15,617 nucleotides of DNA from Azoarcus sp. (GTDB taxonomy: Bacteria > Pseudomonadota > Gammaproteobacteria > Burkholderiales > Rhodocyclaceae), in assembly GCA_031282905.1 (NCBI GenBank), contig JAITCV010000108.1, positions 1 through 15,617 on the forward strand. Direction: 5' to 3'. Position numbers and translations under genes: made by a program. The notes below the pieces were generated by a model. It made no database searches, was not told the DNA's origin, and saw nothing but the letters and a program-made list of their open reading frames with translations. Shown one piece after another: positions 4,974 through 13,878 of this stretch. Each line of letters opens with the position of its first letter. Position 1 is the first letter of the stretch.

Positions 4974-7900
4974 ATGACCAAGACATCGTTTTTCCTCTCT
5001 TGCCTCCTCTTGGCCCTGAACACGGCCATGGCCGGTTCTTCCGATGACATAGAGATTTTCCACGCGAAACCCGCCGCCGTGCGCGGCACAAGCGCAGCAA
5101 GCACGCGCCACGTGGCGCTCGACCGCGCCGTGGCCGCTCCCCGGCGCTTGGTCCTCGCGCCCGCGGGCGAGAAACAAGTCCTGCGCGCCCTGCAAGCGCC
5201 CGCCAGCACTCAAGCCGATGCCAACAAGATAATCGCCCCGCCGCGGAAAATCGGTTTTGGCCGCGATGTCGCCGCGCTCGAAAGCCCCTCCAGAACGCGC
5301 GCGCAACTCGACTGGCAAGACCAGCCCGATGGCGGCCATGCCGCCGCCCTCGCCATCGTTTCCCCCGACGCGGTCGCCCTTCGCCTGGGGCTGCGCATCT
5401 TCAACTTGCCCGCCGAGGCCCTCGTCCGCGTCTACGCCCCCAATGAGACCACCGCCATCGTGTTTACTGGCCAGGAAATCACCGCGCTCATCGCCCTCAA
5501 TCTGGCTGCGGGCGAAGTGGATGAGAATGCGCGCACCTGGTGGTCGCCCACGGTCGAAGGCAATGAAACGGTGCTCGAAATCCTGCTGCCGCCCGGCATC
5601 GACCCCGCGGCGGTCGATATCGCGCTGCCACGGATTTCCCATCTCTTCGCCAGCGCCCGTACCGGCTGGAAAGCGGAAGAAAGCGTGATGGAGAAATTGC
5701 GTGAAACCGCCGCGGGTTGCAGTCACAACAATGTCAGTTGCGAAACAGCGTGGGATGAGGTGAGCCGCGCCACGGCCTGGATGGTGTTCGACGAGAATGG
5801 CGGCACGGCCAGCATATGCACCGGAACCTTGCTGAACGACACCGATATCGACAGTGCGATTCCCTACTTCATAACGGCCCGGCATTGCATCGGCACCCAG
5901 AGCAGTGCTTCGAGTCTGGAAACCGTATGGTTCTATCGGGAAAATTGCGGCAGCGGCGTTTTGGACGCTCATTACACCTGGCTACACGGCGGCGCCACGC
6001 TGCTCTATGAAAGCAGCAATACCGACACCGCTTTCCTTCGCCTCCGCGCCCAACCGCCCGCGAATGCGGCCTATGCCGCTTGGTCAGCGTCTCCGCCCGC
6101 CGCGAACTCGGTGCTGACCGGCATACATCATCCCAAAGGCGACCCGCAGAAAATCTCGTTTTCCAAACTCACCGATTACCGAAAATGTGATTTTGATCAT
6201 CAGGGCGCGTTCATCTGTCAAACCGATGACGCGGCCAATGCGAACTTCTTCACCGCCGACTGGACATCCGGAATGATCGAAGGCGGCAGTGACGGCTCCG
6301 GCATTTTCACCGGCTCGAAACTGCTCGTTGGCACCTTGCATGGGCATTCGGGAGGCGGTTGTCCCAGTAATGGCTTATATGGACGTTTCGATCTGGCCTA
6401 TAACGACGGAATCGATCATTTCCTCGGCAATGCCGACGGCAGGTGGACGCTCCGCGTGTCCAACGCCGGCAACGGTACGGGCACGGTTACCAGCGACGTG
6501 GGGAATATCGACTGCGGTGCGACCTGCTCCGCCGACTATGCCGACGACACCACGGTGACACTTGCCGCCGCCGCTGGACCGAACAGCAGTTTCGATGGCT
6601 GGCTTGTGAGGGGTTCGCCGACGCCATCATGTCCGTCAGACTCGAATACATGCACGGTCACCCTGAACGACGATCTTGAGCTCACCGCCCGTTTCACCGC
6701 GACCACGCTTCCCACCTACACGCTCACCGTGGAGAGCGGCCCCGACCCTGCGGGTACAGGCACGGGCACGGTGACCAGCGACGGAGATATCGACTGTGCC
6801 ATCAGCGCCAGCGACGCCAGCGGTATCTGCACTCACGACTATCCTGAAGGCAGTGTGGTGACGCTCACCGCCAATGCTGGCAACGGCAGCCATCTTTTGC
6901 TCTGGGAGGGCGATTGCGCAAGCGCGAGAAGAATGTCGACTTGCACGCTCACCATGAGCGCCGCTCGCAACGTCACCGCCAGTTTCGGGACAACGTCCTC
7001 ATTCCTAGTATTCAGGGTGAAGCTCGACTCCGATGGCACGGGTGCGGGCAGGGTTGGGGTGACCAACAACTTGATTGGCGGTACCAACTACTGTCTTGAG
7101 GACTGCTCTTTCGGCTCCTTCTCCTTCGCCACCTTCAACATCGCATATCCTGCGGGCTCGATCATGACGCTCACCGCCATCCCTGAGCAAGGCAGCCATT
7201 TTGTGGGGTGGAGCAGCAGCGGGGAGCCCCTCTTCCCCGCCGATTGTTCGGGAAATAATCCTGTATGCATATTTACATTGGTTGGCACGCCTCAGGCCAT
7301 AGCCCGTTTCGATGCGGATCCGACGCTCAGCGTGGAGCGCTCCGGCAACGGCCAGGTGGTCTCCGACGCGGGGAGCATCGACTGTGGCGACGTTTGCTCC
7401 AGCATGTATGTCCCCGACGCGCGGGTGACGCTCACCGCCACCCCTGGCGCGGGCTACGTTTTCGTGGGCTGGAGCGGCGCATGCGCGACCTTGGGCACCA
7501 CACCGATTTGCGCGGTCACCATGGATGTCGACAAGACGGTTGGCGCCGTGTTCACGCCGAACCCCCTGTCGCCAGTAAGCACGCATGCGCTCACCGTGGA
7601 TGACCTCGGCGATGGCAGTGGCACGGTGACTTGCAACGGCAATACTTGCCTTCCCGCCTATCCCGCGAACACGCCGGTGATGCTCACCGCCACGCCTGAA
7701 GCAGGCAGTTTTTTCGCGGGCTGGGGCGGCGCATGCGCGGGAAGGGGAAGGTGCGCGATCGCGATGAATGCCGACAAGACGGTTTCCGCCACCTTCAATG
7801 TGAGCAATGTGCCGAACCCGCGCGTGCTCACCGTGACCCGCCTCGGCAACGGTGGCGGCAAGGTGAGCGGCGCGGGGATCGACTGCGGCAGCGTCTGCGC

Positions 7901-8534
7901 CGCCATCCATTCCAGCGGCAATCAGGTGACGCTCACCGCCACGCCTGAAGCGGGCAGCTATTTTTCGGGTTGGGGCGGCGCGTGCGCGGGGATTTCGCCT
8001 ACTTGCGTCTTCGACATCGGCACCGATCAGGACATCACCGCCCGTTTCGACGTGGGCATCGCGCCATGGTTTGGCGACATGGCCCTGCGCGACGCGATCT
8101 ATGCCTACAAGCTGCCGATCTCCGGACTGGCCGCGCAAGCCAAGACCTTCGCTGCCTACAACTGCGACGTGTTCCAGGTCTTGATCGATGTCGAATCCGG
8201 CTTCGTCGACCTTTCCACCCGTGAGGGCCCCACCGCCCATGGCCCGCACAACATCTACCCCGATCGTCTCTACGACACGGCGGCAATGTTCTCCTACACG
8301 CTCTATTCGTCGGCTCACGCCAAGTCGTTCCGCCTGGGCCGATATCTCGACGATGCGTCGTCATCCGCTCCGGTGGGCACGGCGACCGTCTTCGGTTATT
8401 GCTTCTCGACCCGCACCGACGCGGTGGTGTTGATCCATGACGCGAGCACGGGACTTTGCCACCGCAACGGCGGCATCACCGTGAGTTGCCCGACGGTTCC
8501 GGTTGCGCTGTCGCATCCGTTGTCAGAAGACTGA
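4974..8534 (+). CDS. Secreted lysyl-endopeptidase-like (S1) protein with six InlB-B-like repeats
   Basis: This is a 1186-residue exported protein. Residues 1-20 are a signal peptide (TSFFLSCLLLALNTAMA, cleavage before GSSD) and about 21-245 resemble a propeptide. About 246-485 form a trypsin-fold domain like Achromobacter lysyl endopeptidase: CTGTLLN, His304 in FITARHCIG, Asp351 in NTDTAFLRL, and EGGSDGSGIF at 436-445. Aligned with the family motif GSSGS, the nucleophile position holds Asp440, so activity is doubtful. Six Cys-bearing repeats follow at about 491-574, 580-671, 677-779, 784-860, 871-941 and 950-1025, with the InlB B-repeat signature (VTLTATPEAGSxFxGWGGxC...DKTVxATF). Residues 1030-1186 are an unassigned Cys-containing domain. 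The ATG at 4974 is chosen because it begins a proper signal peptide; the frame extends upstream to 4812 through repeat-like DNA. It is transcribed alone, convergent with the next gene. Confidence 0.9.
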   Translation: MTKTSFFLSCLLLALNTAMAGSSDDIEIFHAKPAAVRGTSAASTRHVALDRAVAAPRRLVLAPAGEKQVLRALQAPASTQADANKIIAPPRKIGFGRDVAALESPSRTRAQLDWQDQPDGGHAAALAIVSPDAVALRLGLRIFNLPAEALVRVYAPNETTAIVFTGQEITALIALNLAAGEVDENARTWWSPTVEGNETVLEILLPPGIDPAAVDIALPRISHLFASARTGWKAEESVMEKLRETAAGCSHNNVSCETAWDEVSRATAWMVFDENGGTASICTGTLLNDTDIDSAIPYFITARHCIGTQSSASSLETVWFYRENCGSGVLDAHYTWLHGGATLLYESSNTDTAFLRLRAQPPANAAYAAWSASPPAANSVLTGIHHPKGDPQKISFSKLTDYRKCDFDHQGAFICQTDDAANANFFTADWTSGMIEGGSDGSGIFTGSKLLVGTLHGHSGGGCPSNGLYGRFDLAYNDGIDHFLGNADGRWTLRVSNAGNGTGTVTSDVGNIDCGATCSADYADDTTVTLAAAAGPNSSFDGWLVRGSPTPSCPSDSNTCTVTLNDDLELTARFTATTLPTYTLTVESGPDPAGTGTGTVTSDGDIDCAISASDASGICTHDYPEGSVVTLTANAGNGSHLLLWEGDCASARRMSTCTLTMSAARNVTASFGTTSSFLVFRVKLDSDGTGAGRVGVTNNLIGGTNYCLEDCSFGSFSFATFNIAYPAGSIMTLTAIPEQGSHFVGWSSSGEPLFPADCSGNNPVCIFTLVGTPQAIARFDADPTLSVERSGNGQVVSDAGSIDCGDVCSSMYVPDARVTLTATPGAGYVFVGWSGACATLGTTPICAVTMDVDKTVGAVFTPNPLSPVSTHALTVDDLGDGSGTVTCNGNTCLPAYPANTPVMLTATPEAGSFFAGWGGACAGRGRCAIAMNADKTVSATFNVSNVPNPRVLTVTRLGNGGGKVSGAGIDCGSVCAAIHSSGNQVTLTATPEAGSYFSGWGGACAGISPTCVFDIGTDQDITARFDVGIAPWFGDMALRDAIYAYKLPISGLAAQAKTFAAYNCDVFQVLIDVESGFVDLSTREGPTAHGPHNIYPDRLYDTAAMFSYTLYSSAHAKSFRLGRYLDDASSSAPVGTATVFGYCFSTRTDAVVLIHDASTGLCHRNGGITVSCPTVPVALSHPLSED
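6444..8050 (+). repeat. Six degenerate tandem repeats coding for InlB-B-like modules
   Basis: Units of about 71-103 codons encode a GTV...IDCG..C...VTLTA...GW...C...F pattern. The last copies are also close at DNA level: the block around GCTCACCGCCACGCCTGAAG at 7682 recurs at 7931, a 249-base (83-codon) offset. The conserved phase keeps the reading frame intact. Such arrays can expand or contract by recombination. Confidence 0.8.
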
Positions 8535-8550
8535 GGACAACACCCAGGCA

Positions 8551-8572
8551 GGGGCGAGGCATGCCTCGTTCC
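8551..8572. terminator. Hairpin between convergent genes
   Basis: GGGGCGAGG and CCTCGTTCC pair over 9 bp (two G-T wobbles) around CATG. The inner 14 bases form a perfect palindrome. It fills the 38-base gap between the convergent stops at 8534 and 8573, the expected place for a bidirectional terminator, although no T tract is present. Confidence 0.5.
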
Positions 8573-9573
8573 TTAGCGCGTTTCCGATCCATGAGGCAAG
8601 CCGAGTGCAATTTCGGTCAGTACCGGCAGATGATCGGAGCCCCAATCCGGCCCGATCCGGCGCTGCGGCACCGCAATGCCGTTCGAGATCAGTGTCATGT
8701 CCATCGGGATGCCAAACAGCCCGCTGTGGCGGGCGGTGATGGCGGGCCATGTGCCTGGCGCGCCTTGTCCCCGTTGGGCGTCGGATAGACCCGTCGCGCC
8801 ATGAAATCGCGCAGATGCGGCGACCACGGGGTGGAGTTGAAGTCGCCAAAAACCAGCGTTTCTTGCCCCGGCGTGCGCTCTTTTTCGAGCTGGCGCGCCA
8901 GCGCCGCCATGAAACGGTTGCGCCATTGCGCCAGATCGTTGTCGATGGGCGGCGGCGGATGAATGCCGATCAGCCGCAACGTGTGGCCGTCCATGATGAT
9001 GTCGGCCTGCAAGGCCGGAAAGGCCGGGCCGACGACTTCCAACACATGCGCTGCGTGCAGCGGATGACGGCTGATCAAAGCGATGCCGAACGGCGAGTCG
9101 TCCAGCCACGCAATGCGGTATGGGAATTCGTTGGCGAGCGTCAGCATGTCCGCTTCGAACGCCAGGCCGGCTTCCAGCACCAGCACGACGTCGACTTCCG
9201 CAGGGTGCCCGGCAAGCCAGTGCGTCAAGGTGTCGGTCTGACCGGCGGCATTGTATTGCAGCAAGCGCAATCGCGTTCCATGCCGTGCGTCTTCCACGGG
9301 TAGCCAGAATGGCGCAACCGTATATCCTGTAAGAATCAGCGTCGCCAGCGCCGCCCAGCGCCAACGTCCATCCCGCCACAACAGCGCGACCAGCGGCACG
9401 AGCACAAGAGCATATTGCAGGAAGAAATGCGCGAACAGTTCCGGAATCCTGTGCCAGCTTCCGCTCCATCCTGCCAGGGCCAGCGCCGCTACGCAGACAA
9501 CTCCCGCGCGGGCGCGGCTGACGGCATAGCGGAGCCAAGCGGTGGGGCGAAAAGGGCAGGATGCGGCATTCAC
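8573..9573 (-). pseudogene. Membrane-anchored endonuclease/exonuclease/phosphatase family gene, frameshifted
   Basis: The N-terminal half encodes two or three membrane helices (about residues 18-90) followed by an EEP-fold catalytic domain. Motifs are LLQYNAAG, the active-site Glu in VVLVLEAG, IGIHPPPP and GDFNSTPWSPHLRDFMAR. The frame then loses homology and would run to 8695. Shifting by one base near 8793-8798 restores TGLSDAQ..TWPAI..GIPMDMTLISNG and the essential GSDHLPV, ending at 8573. As written, the product loses the Asp-His motif and should be inactive. With the shift repaired it would be about 333 residues. The likely start is GTG at 9573, overlapping the hrpA stop as GTGA, with AAGG upstream; a TTG at 9591 is less likely. 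No homopolymer lies at the break, so a real mutation or a sequencing error are both possible. Confidence 0.85.
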
Positions 9574-12500
9574 CTCGACAGCCCTTGCCAAATTTTCTGC
9601 AAACGTTTGACCGATACCGGTATCGGCGTTTTCAGCGCCTGCGCGTAGAGGCCCACACGCAATTCTTCAAGCAGCCAGCGAAAAGCCTCCAGTTCGGAAT
9701 CGGCGAAACCGGCGCGGCGGCGGGTGGCGGTTTCGCGCTCCCAGGCTTGCGCCAGCGATTTCCATTCCGCCATGGCTTTGGCATCGCGTGCGGGATCTTC
9801 ACGCAGTTTGTCGAGGCGCAACGCGGCGGCTTTCAGATAGCGCGGGAAATGGGCGAGGCGCGCCCAATCGAAGGCGCTCAGGAAATCCGCCGGAAGAAGC
9901 GCGGCGATTTGCCCACGCACATCGGATACGGCTTCGGGGAAGGCTTTGTCGAGCGCGACGAGGCGTTTTTGCAGCGCGGCGTTTTCCGTCGCCAGTTGCG
10001 CGGCGAGACGCATGAATTCCTGCGCCACCAACGTGATGCGCGCACGGGCGTCCTGGCAGCGGCGGGCAAAGGATTCGGCATCGGCGGGCAAGGGCTCGCC
10101 CAGGCAGCAGCGCGCCAGCGCGGCGGCGACGAGCCGCGCCCGGAGTTCGGCTTCCGTGCCGGAATCACGGTATTGCAGGGCCAGTTCGCGCAGGCCCGGC
10201 AGGCGCTCGATGGCTTTGACTTGATCCTTGAGCGCGAGGGCGAATAGCCGCGCCAGGCCGCGGCGATGTATGCGCACTGCATCTTCGGGCGTGTCGCAGG
10301 GGCGAATCGAGACACTATCGCCGTCGTCGTGGAGCGCGGGAAAGCCGATCGTCTCGCGTCCGCCGATTTGCAATTCGATCAATTCGGGCAGCGTGCCGAA
10401 AGTCCATGCGGTCAGGCCGGTAAACGGGGCCGGGGCCGCGCCGTCCGTGCCTTTGCCGGAAGCGCTTGCGCCGCGCTCGACGGCGCTTTTTTCCAGCGCC
10501 GCCGTCTCGAAGCGTGCCGCGACCTGCTCTTTCAGTCGCGCGCGCAATTCGTTCAACTGCCGCGATTGGCCCAGCACGCGGCCATGTTCGTCGATGACAC
10601 GGAAATTGATGAAGCAGTGCGGCGGCAGATTTTCCAGACGAAAACTCTCCAACGGCAGCTTGAGGCAAACGCGCTCTTCGACGAAGTGCTGGAGCGCCTC
10701 GAGTAGCGGGCCGTCGCCATCGAATTCGCCCGCCTCGCAGGCGGCCACGAATGCCGCAGCACTCTCGGAGAGCGGTTGCAGGCGATGGCGGATTTTTTGC
10801 GGCGCGGTTTTCATCAGCGCCATCGTCTTTTCTTCCAGCAGCCCTGGCACCAGCCATTCGCAACGTTGCGCCGGGATCTGGTTGAGCATCGCCAGCGGCA
10901 CGGTGAGGGTGATGCCATCGTCATTTTCGCCGGGTTCGTGGCGGTAGTCGAGCTTGAGCTTTTGCCCGAGCACGGTGAGCGCGGGGGGAAAGCGTTCGCT
11001 GGTCACGCCTTCGGCTTCGTGGCGCATCAGTTGTTCGCGTGACAGGTAGAGGAGGCGGGGAGCCTCCCGTTCGGCTTGCCGTCGCCAGTGCTCGAAGGCG
11101 GCGAGATCGACGATGTCGGCGGGAATCTTGCTGTCGTAGAAGGCTTCGATCAGGGTTTCGTCGACGAGCACGTCGGGACGGCGGGTCTTGTGTTCCAGCC
11201 GTTCGATCTCGGCTACGAGTTTGCGGTTGTGGGCGAGAAAACCCATCGCGCGCGCCGGGCCTTCGGCGATCTCACCGGCAACCAGTCCTTCGCGGATGAA
11301 AAGCTCGCGGCATAATGCCGGGTCGATGTCGCGGTAGGCGACGCTCCGGCGCGCCCAGATCGTCAGTCCGTAGAGCGTGCCGCGCTCCCAGGCGCGCACG
11401 CTGCCGGTGCTTTTCGACCAGTGCGGCTCGAACATTTGCCGCCGGATCAGATGGCCGCCGACTTCTTCCACCCATTCCGGTTCGATGCGGGCCAGGCATC
11501 TGCCGAACAGGCGCGAGGTGTCGACCTGTTCGGCGGCCACGATCCATTTGCCCGCCTTTTTCGCCAGCATCGAGCCGGGATGCGGCCAGAACCGGATGCC
11601 GCGCGCGCCCAGGTAGCTTCCCGCCTGCGGCCCGACGGCTTCTTCCGCCTTGCAGCCGATGTTGCCCAGCAGCCCGGCGAGCAGCGATTTATGGATGGCT
11701 TCGTAATTGGCGGGGATGGTGTTGATTTTCCAGCCGTGCTCGACGCACAGAGTATGCAATTGCGTATGGACGTCGCGCCATTCGCGCATGCGCAGGTAGG
11801 AGAGAAAATGCTTGCGGCACCATTGTTTTTGTTGGTTGCCGGATTGGTGGCGCTGCACTTCGCCCCACGCTTTCCAGAGATGCCAATGCCAGAGGAATTC
11901 GGAATGCCTATCCTGCTCCGCGCCGCGGAATGCGGCATGCGCTTGTTCCGCCGCGCCGGGACTATCTTGCGGGCGCTCGCGCGGGTCTTGCACCGAGAGC
12001 GCGGCGGCGATCGCCAGCACTTCGGCCAGCGCGCCGCGTTCACGCGCCGCGAGCATCATGCGGCCAATGCGCGGGTCGAGCGGCAATTTCGCCAATTCAT
12101 GCCCGATGGGGGTGAGAGGGGAACGATCCTCGCGCCCCTCCTGCGCGCCGCCATCTTCGCCAGCGTTTGCGCTGCCGATTGCGCCCAATTCGCTCAACAG
12201 CGCGTAGCCGTCGCCGATCAGCCGCGAGCCCGGCGGATCGATGAACGGGAAATCCTCGACCGCGCCCAGCTTGAGGGCTTTCATGCGCAGGATGACACCA
12301 GCCAGGGAGGAACGCAGGATCTCGGGATCGGTATGCGCGGGGCGGCGGCTGAAATCTTCCTCGTCATAGAGGCGCAAGCAGATGCCATCCATCACCCGTC
12401 CGCAACGTCCGGCGCGCTGGCTGGCCGCAGCCTGCGACACGTTCTCGATCCGCAATTGTTCGACCTTGTTGCGCGGCGAATAGCGTTTGACGCGGGCAAG

Positions 12501-13652
12501 CCCGGTGTCGATCACGTATCTCACGCCCGGTACGGTGAGCGAGGTTTCGGCCACGTTGGTCGCCAGCACGACTCGTCGCCCGCTGGAAGGCGCGAACACC
12601 CGCGCCTGTTCCTGCGCCGACTGGCGCGCGAACAGCGGCAGGATTTCGCTGCCGGGCAAAAGTTTCGCCTTGTGCAAGGCCTCCGTCGCCTCGCGGATTT
12701 CACGTTCGCCGGGCAGGAACACGAGTACGTCGCCGGGGCCATGGCGCTGCGCTTCGTCGACGGCCTCGGAGAGCGCGTCGTAGAGATCGCGGCGGCGGCT
12801 CGCCGCGTCCTTTTTGCTGGCGCGTTCGCTGTCGCCGTCTTCTTCCATGACTGGGCGATAGCGCATCTCGATCGGGTAGAGCCTGCCGGAGACTTCGATG
12901 ACCGGCGCGGCGTGCCCTGCGGCATCGGCGAAGTGGCGAGCGAAACGCTCGGCATCGAGCGTGGCCGAGGTGATGATGAGTTTGAGATCGGGCCTGCGTG
13001 GTAGCAAGGTCTTGAGATAACCGAGCAGGAAATCGATGTTGAGCGAACGCTCGTGGGCTTCGTCGATGATCAGGGTGTCATAGGCCGTGAGCAGCGGATC
13101 GCCCTGTGTTTCGGCCAGCAGGATGCCGTCGGTCATCAGCTTGACATGGCTTTCCGCGCCGATGCGGTCGGTGAAGCGGATCTTGTAGCCGACCGCCTGC
13201 CCGAGCGGGCTGCCGAGTTCTTGCGCGATGCGCGTGGCGGTGGCCCGCGCCGCGAGCCGCCGCGGCTGGGTGTGTCCGATCAGGCCCGCCGCACCACGCC
13301 CGAGTGTGAGACAAATCTTCGGCAATTGCGTGGTCTTGCCAGAACCGGTTTCACCGCAGACGATGACGGTCTGATGCGCGGCGAGCGCGGCGGCGATCTC
13401 GTCGCGACGGGCGGAGACGGGGAGTTCGGGCGGAAAATCCGGCACGGGCAGCGCGGCCCGGCGGGCGGCGAGCGCCTGGCGGGAACGGGCGAGCAAGGCG
13501 TCGAAATCGGCCTGCAAGGCCGCGCGCGCTTCCTTGCCGGGGCGTTTGCCGTCGCGCAAGGCTTGCCGCAGGCGCAGCAGACGAGGACGGTCGGCGGCAA
13601 GGCAATCGTCGAACGAAAACGCGGCGGCGGATGGCGGACGGGAAGCTGTCAT
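9570..13652 (-). CDS. hrpA: ATP-dependent RNA helicase HrpA (DEAH-box)
   Basis: This is a 1360-residue cytoplasmic DEAH/RHA-type RNA helicase. All core motifs are present: Walker A GETGSGKT (100-107), motif Ia TQPRRLAA, DEAH (197-200), SAT (229-231), FLPG (about 312), TNVAETSLTVPG (365 on) and QRAGRCGRV (412-420). After the RecA domains come HA2 and OB-fold regions, and then the long C-terminal DUF3418 region typical of bacterial HrpA. E. coli HrpA is about 1300 residues, so length is normal. HrpA is known to act on mRNA and to rescue stalled ribosomes. The ATG at 13652 is used; no clear ribosome-binding site is visible. The stop codon overlaps the start of the downstream EEP-family gene, suggesting one transcript. 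Confidence 0.97.
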   Translation of the reverse strand: MTASRPPSAAAFSFDDCLAADRPRLLRLRQALRDGKRPGKEARAALQADFDALLARSRQALAARRAALPVPDFPPELPVSARRDEIAAALAAHQTVIVCGETGSGKTTQLPKICLTLGRGAAGLIGHTQPRRLAARATATRIAQELGSPLGQAVGYKIRFTDRIGAESHVKLMTDGILLAETQGDPLLTAYDTLIIDEAHERSLNIDFLLGYLKTLLPRRPDLKLIITSATLDAERFARHFADAAGHAAPVIEVSGRLYPIEMRYRPVMEEDGDSERASKKDAASRRRDLYDALSEAVDEAQRHGPGDVLVFLPGEREIREATEALHKAKLLPGSEILPLFARQSAQEQARVFAPSSGRRVVLATNVAETSLTVPGVRYVIDTGLARVKRYSPRNKVEQLRIENVSQAAASQRAGRCGRVMDGICLRLYDEEDFSRRPAHTDPEILRSSLAGVILRMKALKLGAVEDFPFIDPPGSRLIGDGYALLSELGAIGSANAGEDGGAQEGREDRSPLTPIGHELAKLPLDPRIGRMMLAARERGALAEVLAIAAALSVQDPRERPQDSPGAAEQAHAAFRGAEQDRHSEFLWHWHLWKAWGEVQRHQSGNQQKQWCRKHFLSYLRMREWRDVHTQLHTLCVEHGWKINTIPANYEAIHKSLLAGLLGNIGCKAEEAVGPQAGSYLGARGIRFWPHPGSMLAKKAGKWIVAAEQVDTSRLFGRCLARIEPEWVEEVGGHLIRRQMFEPHWSKSTGSVRAWERGTLYGLTIWARRSVAYRDIDPALCRELFIREGLVAGEIAEGPARAMGFLAHNRKLVAEIERLEHKTRRPDVLVDETLIEAFYDSKIPADIVDLAAFEHWRRQAEREAPRLLYLSREQLMRHEAEGVTSERFPPALTVLGQKLKLDYRHEPGENDDGITLTVPLAMLNQIPAQRCEWLVPGLLEEKTMALMKTAPQKIRHRLQPLSESAAAFVAACEAGEFDGDGPLLEALQHFVEERVCLKLPLESFRLENLPPHCFINFRVIDEHGRVLGQSRQLNELRARLKEQVAARFETAALEKSAVERGASASGKGTDGAAPAPFTGLTAWTFGTLPELIELQIGGRETIGFPALHDDGDSVSIRPCDTPEDAVRIHRRGLARLFALALKDQVKAIERLPGLRELALQYRDSGTEAELRARLVAAALARCCLGEPLPADAESFARRCQDARARITLVAQEFMRLAAQLATENAALQKRLVALDKAFPEAVSDVRGQIAALLPADFLSAFDWARLAHFPRYLKAAALRLDKLREDPARDAKAMAEWKSLAQAWERETATRRRAGFADSELEAFRWLLEELRVGLYAQALKTPIPVSVKRLQKIWQGLSR

Positions 13653-13878
13653 GGCAACGACGAATACTGCATTGGAAAGAGGAGCGCATTATCCCGTGTA
13701 ACAGGCTCATCCAGCCCAACTACCGCAGCGTTGCCGGTAAAATCGGCAGCGGGCGGCGGAGACAACGACGAACTGGCGCGCCTTTCTGCCTTGGTGCTGG
13801 CAAACCGCAGCCCATCCCGCTCGCCCAGCCAAATTATCGGTGCTGAGCCGCGATCTCACCTGTCCAGGAGACCAATCC
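13653..13878. other. Divergent intergenic gap, hrpA and exported protein
   Basis: About 225 bases separate hrpA (minus) from the exported protein gene (plus). Both promoters should lie here, but no convincing -35/-10 pair can be assigned. No small gene is recognised. Confidence 0.5.

Noticed and set aside
4869..5972. 367-codon minus-strand frame opposite the protease N-terminus
   Set aside because: Antisense to a clear signal peptide, propeptide and S1 catalytic domain; low-complexity shadow composition.
6444..8050. Regular DNA repeats considered as a CRISPR array
   Set aside because: The units are long, degenerate and in frame, and encode Cys-containing protein modules. There is no fixed repeat/spacer structure.
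7005..8318. 437-codon minus-strand frame opposite the repeat array
   Set aside because: It is a mirror image of the periodic repeat DNA and carries repeated Arg/His/Ala-rich blocks. No start signal or family resemblance; the plus-strand protein explains the locus.
11421..13004. 527-codon open frame on the plus strand, antisense to hrpA
   Set aside because: It is fully inside the hrpA helicase core, which has every expected motif. The antisense peptide has the Arg/Ala/Gly-rich composition of a high-GC shadow frame and no recognisable domain.
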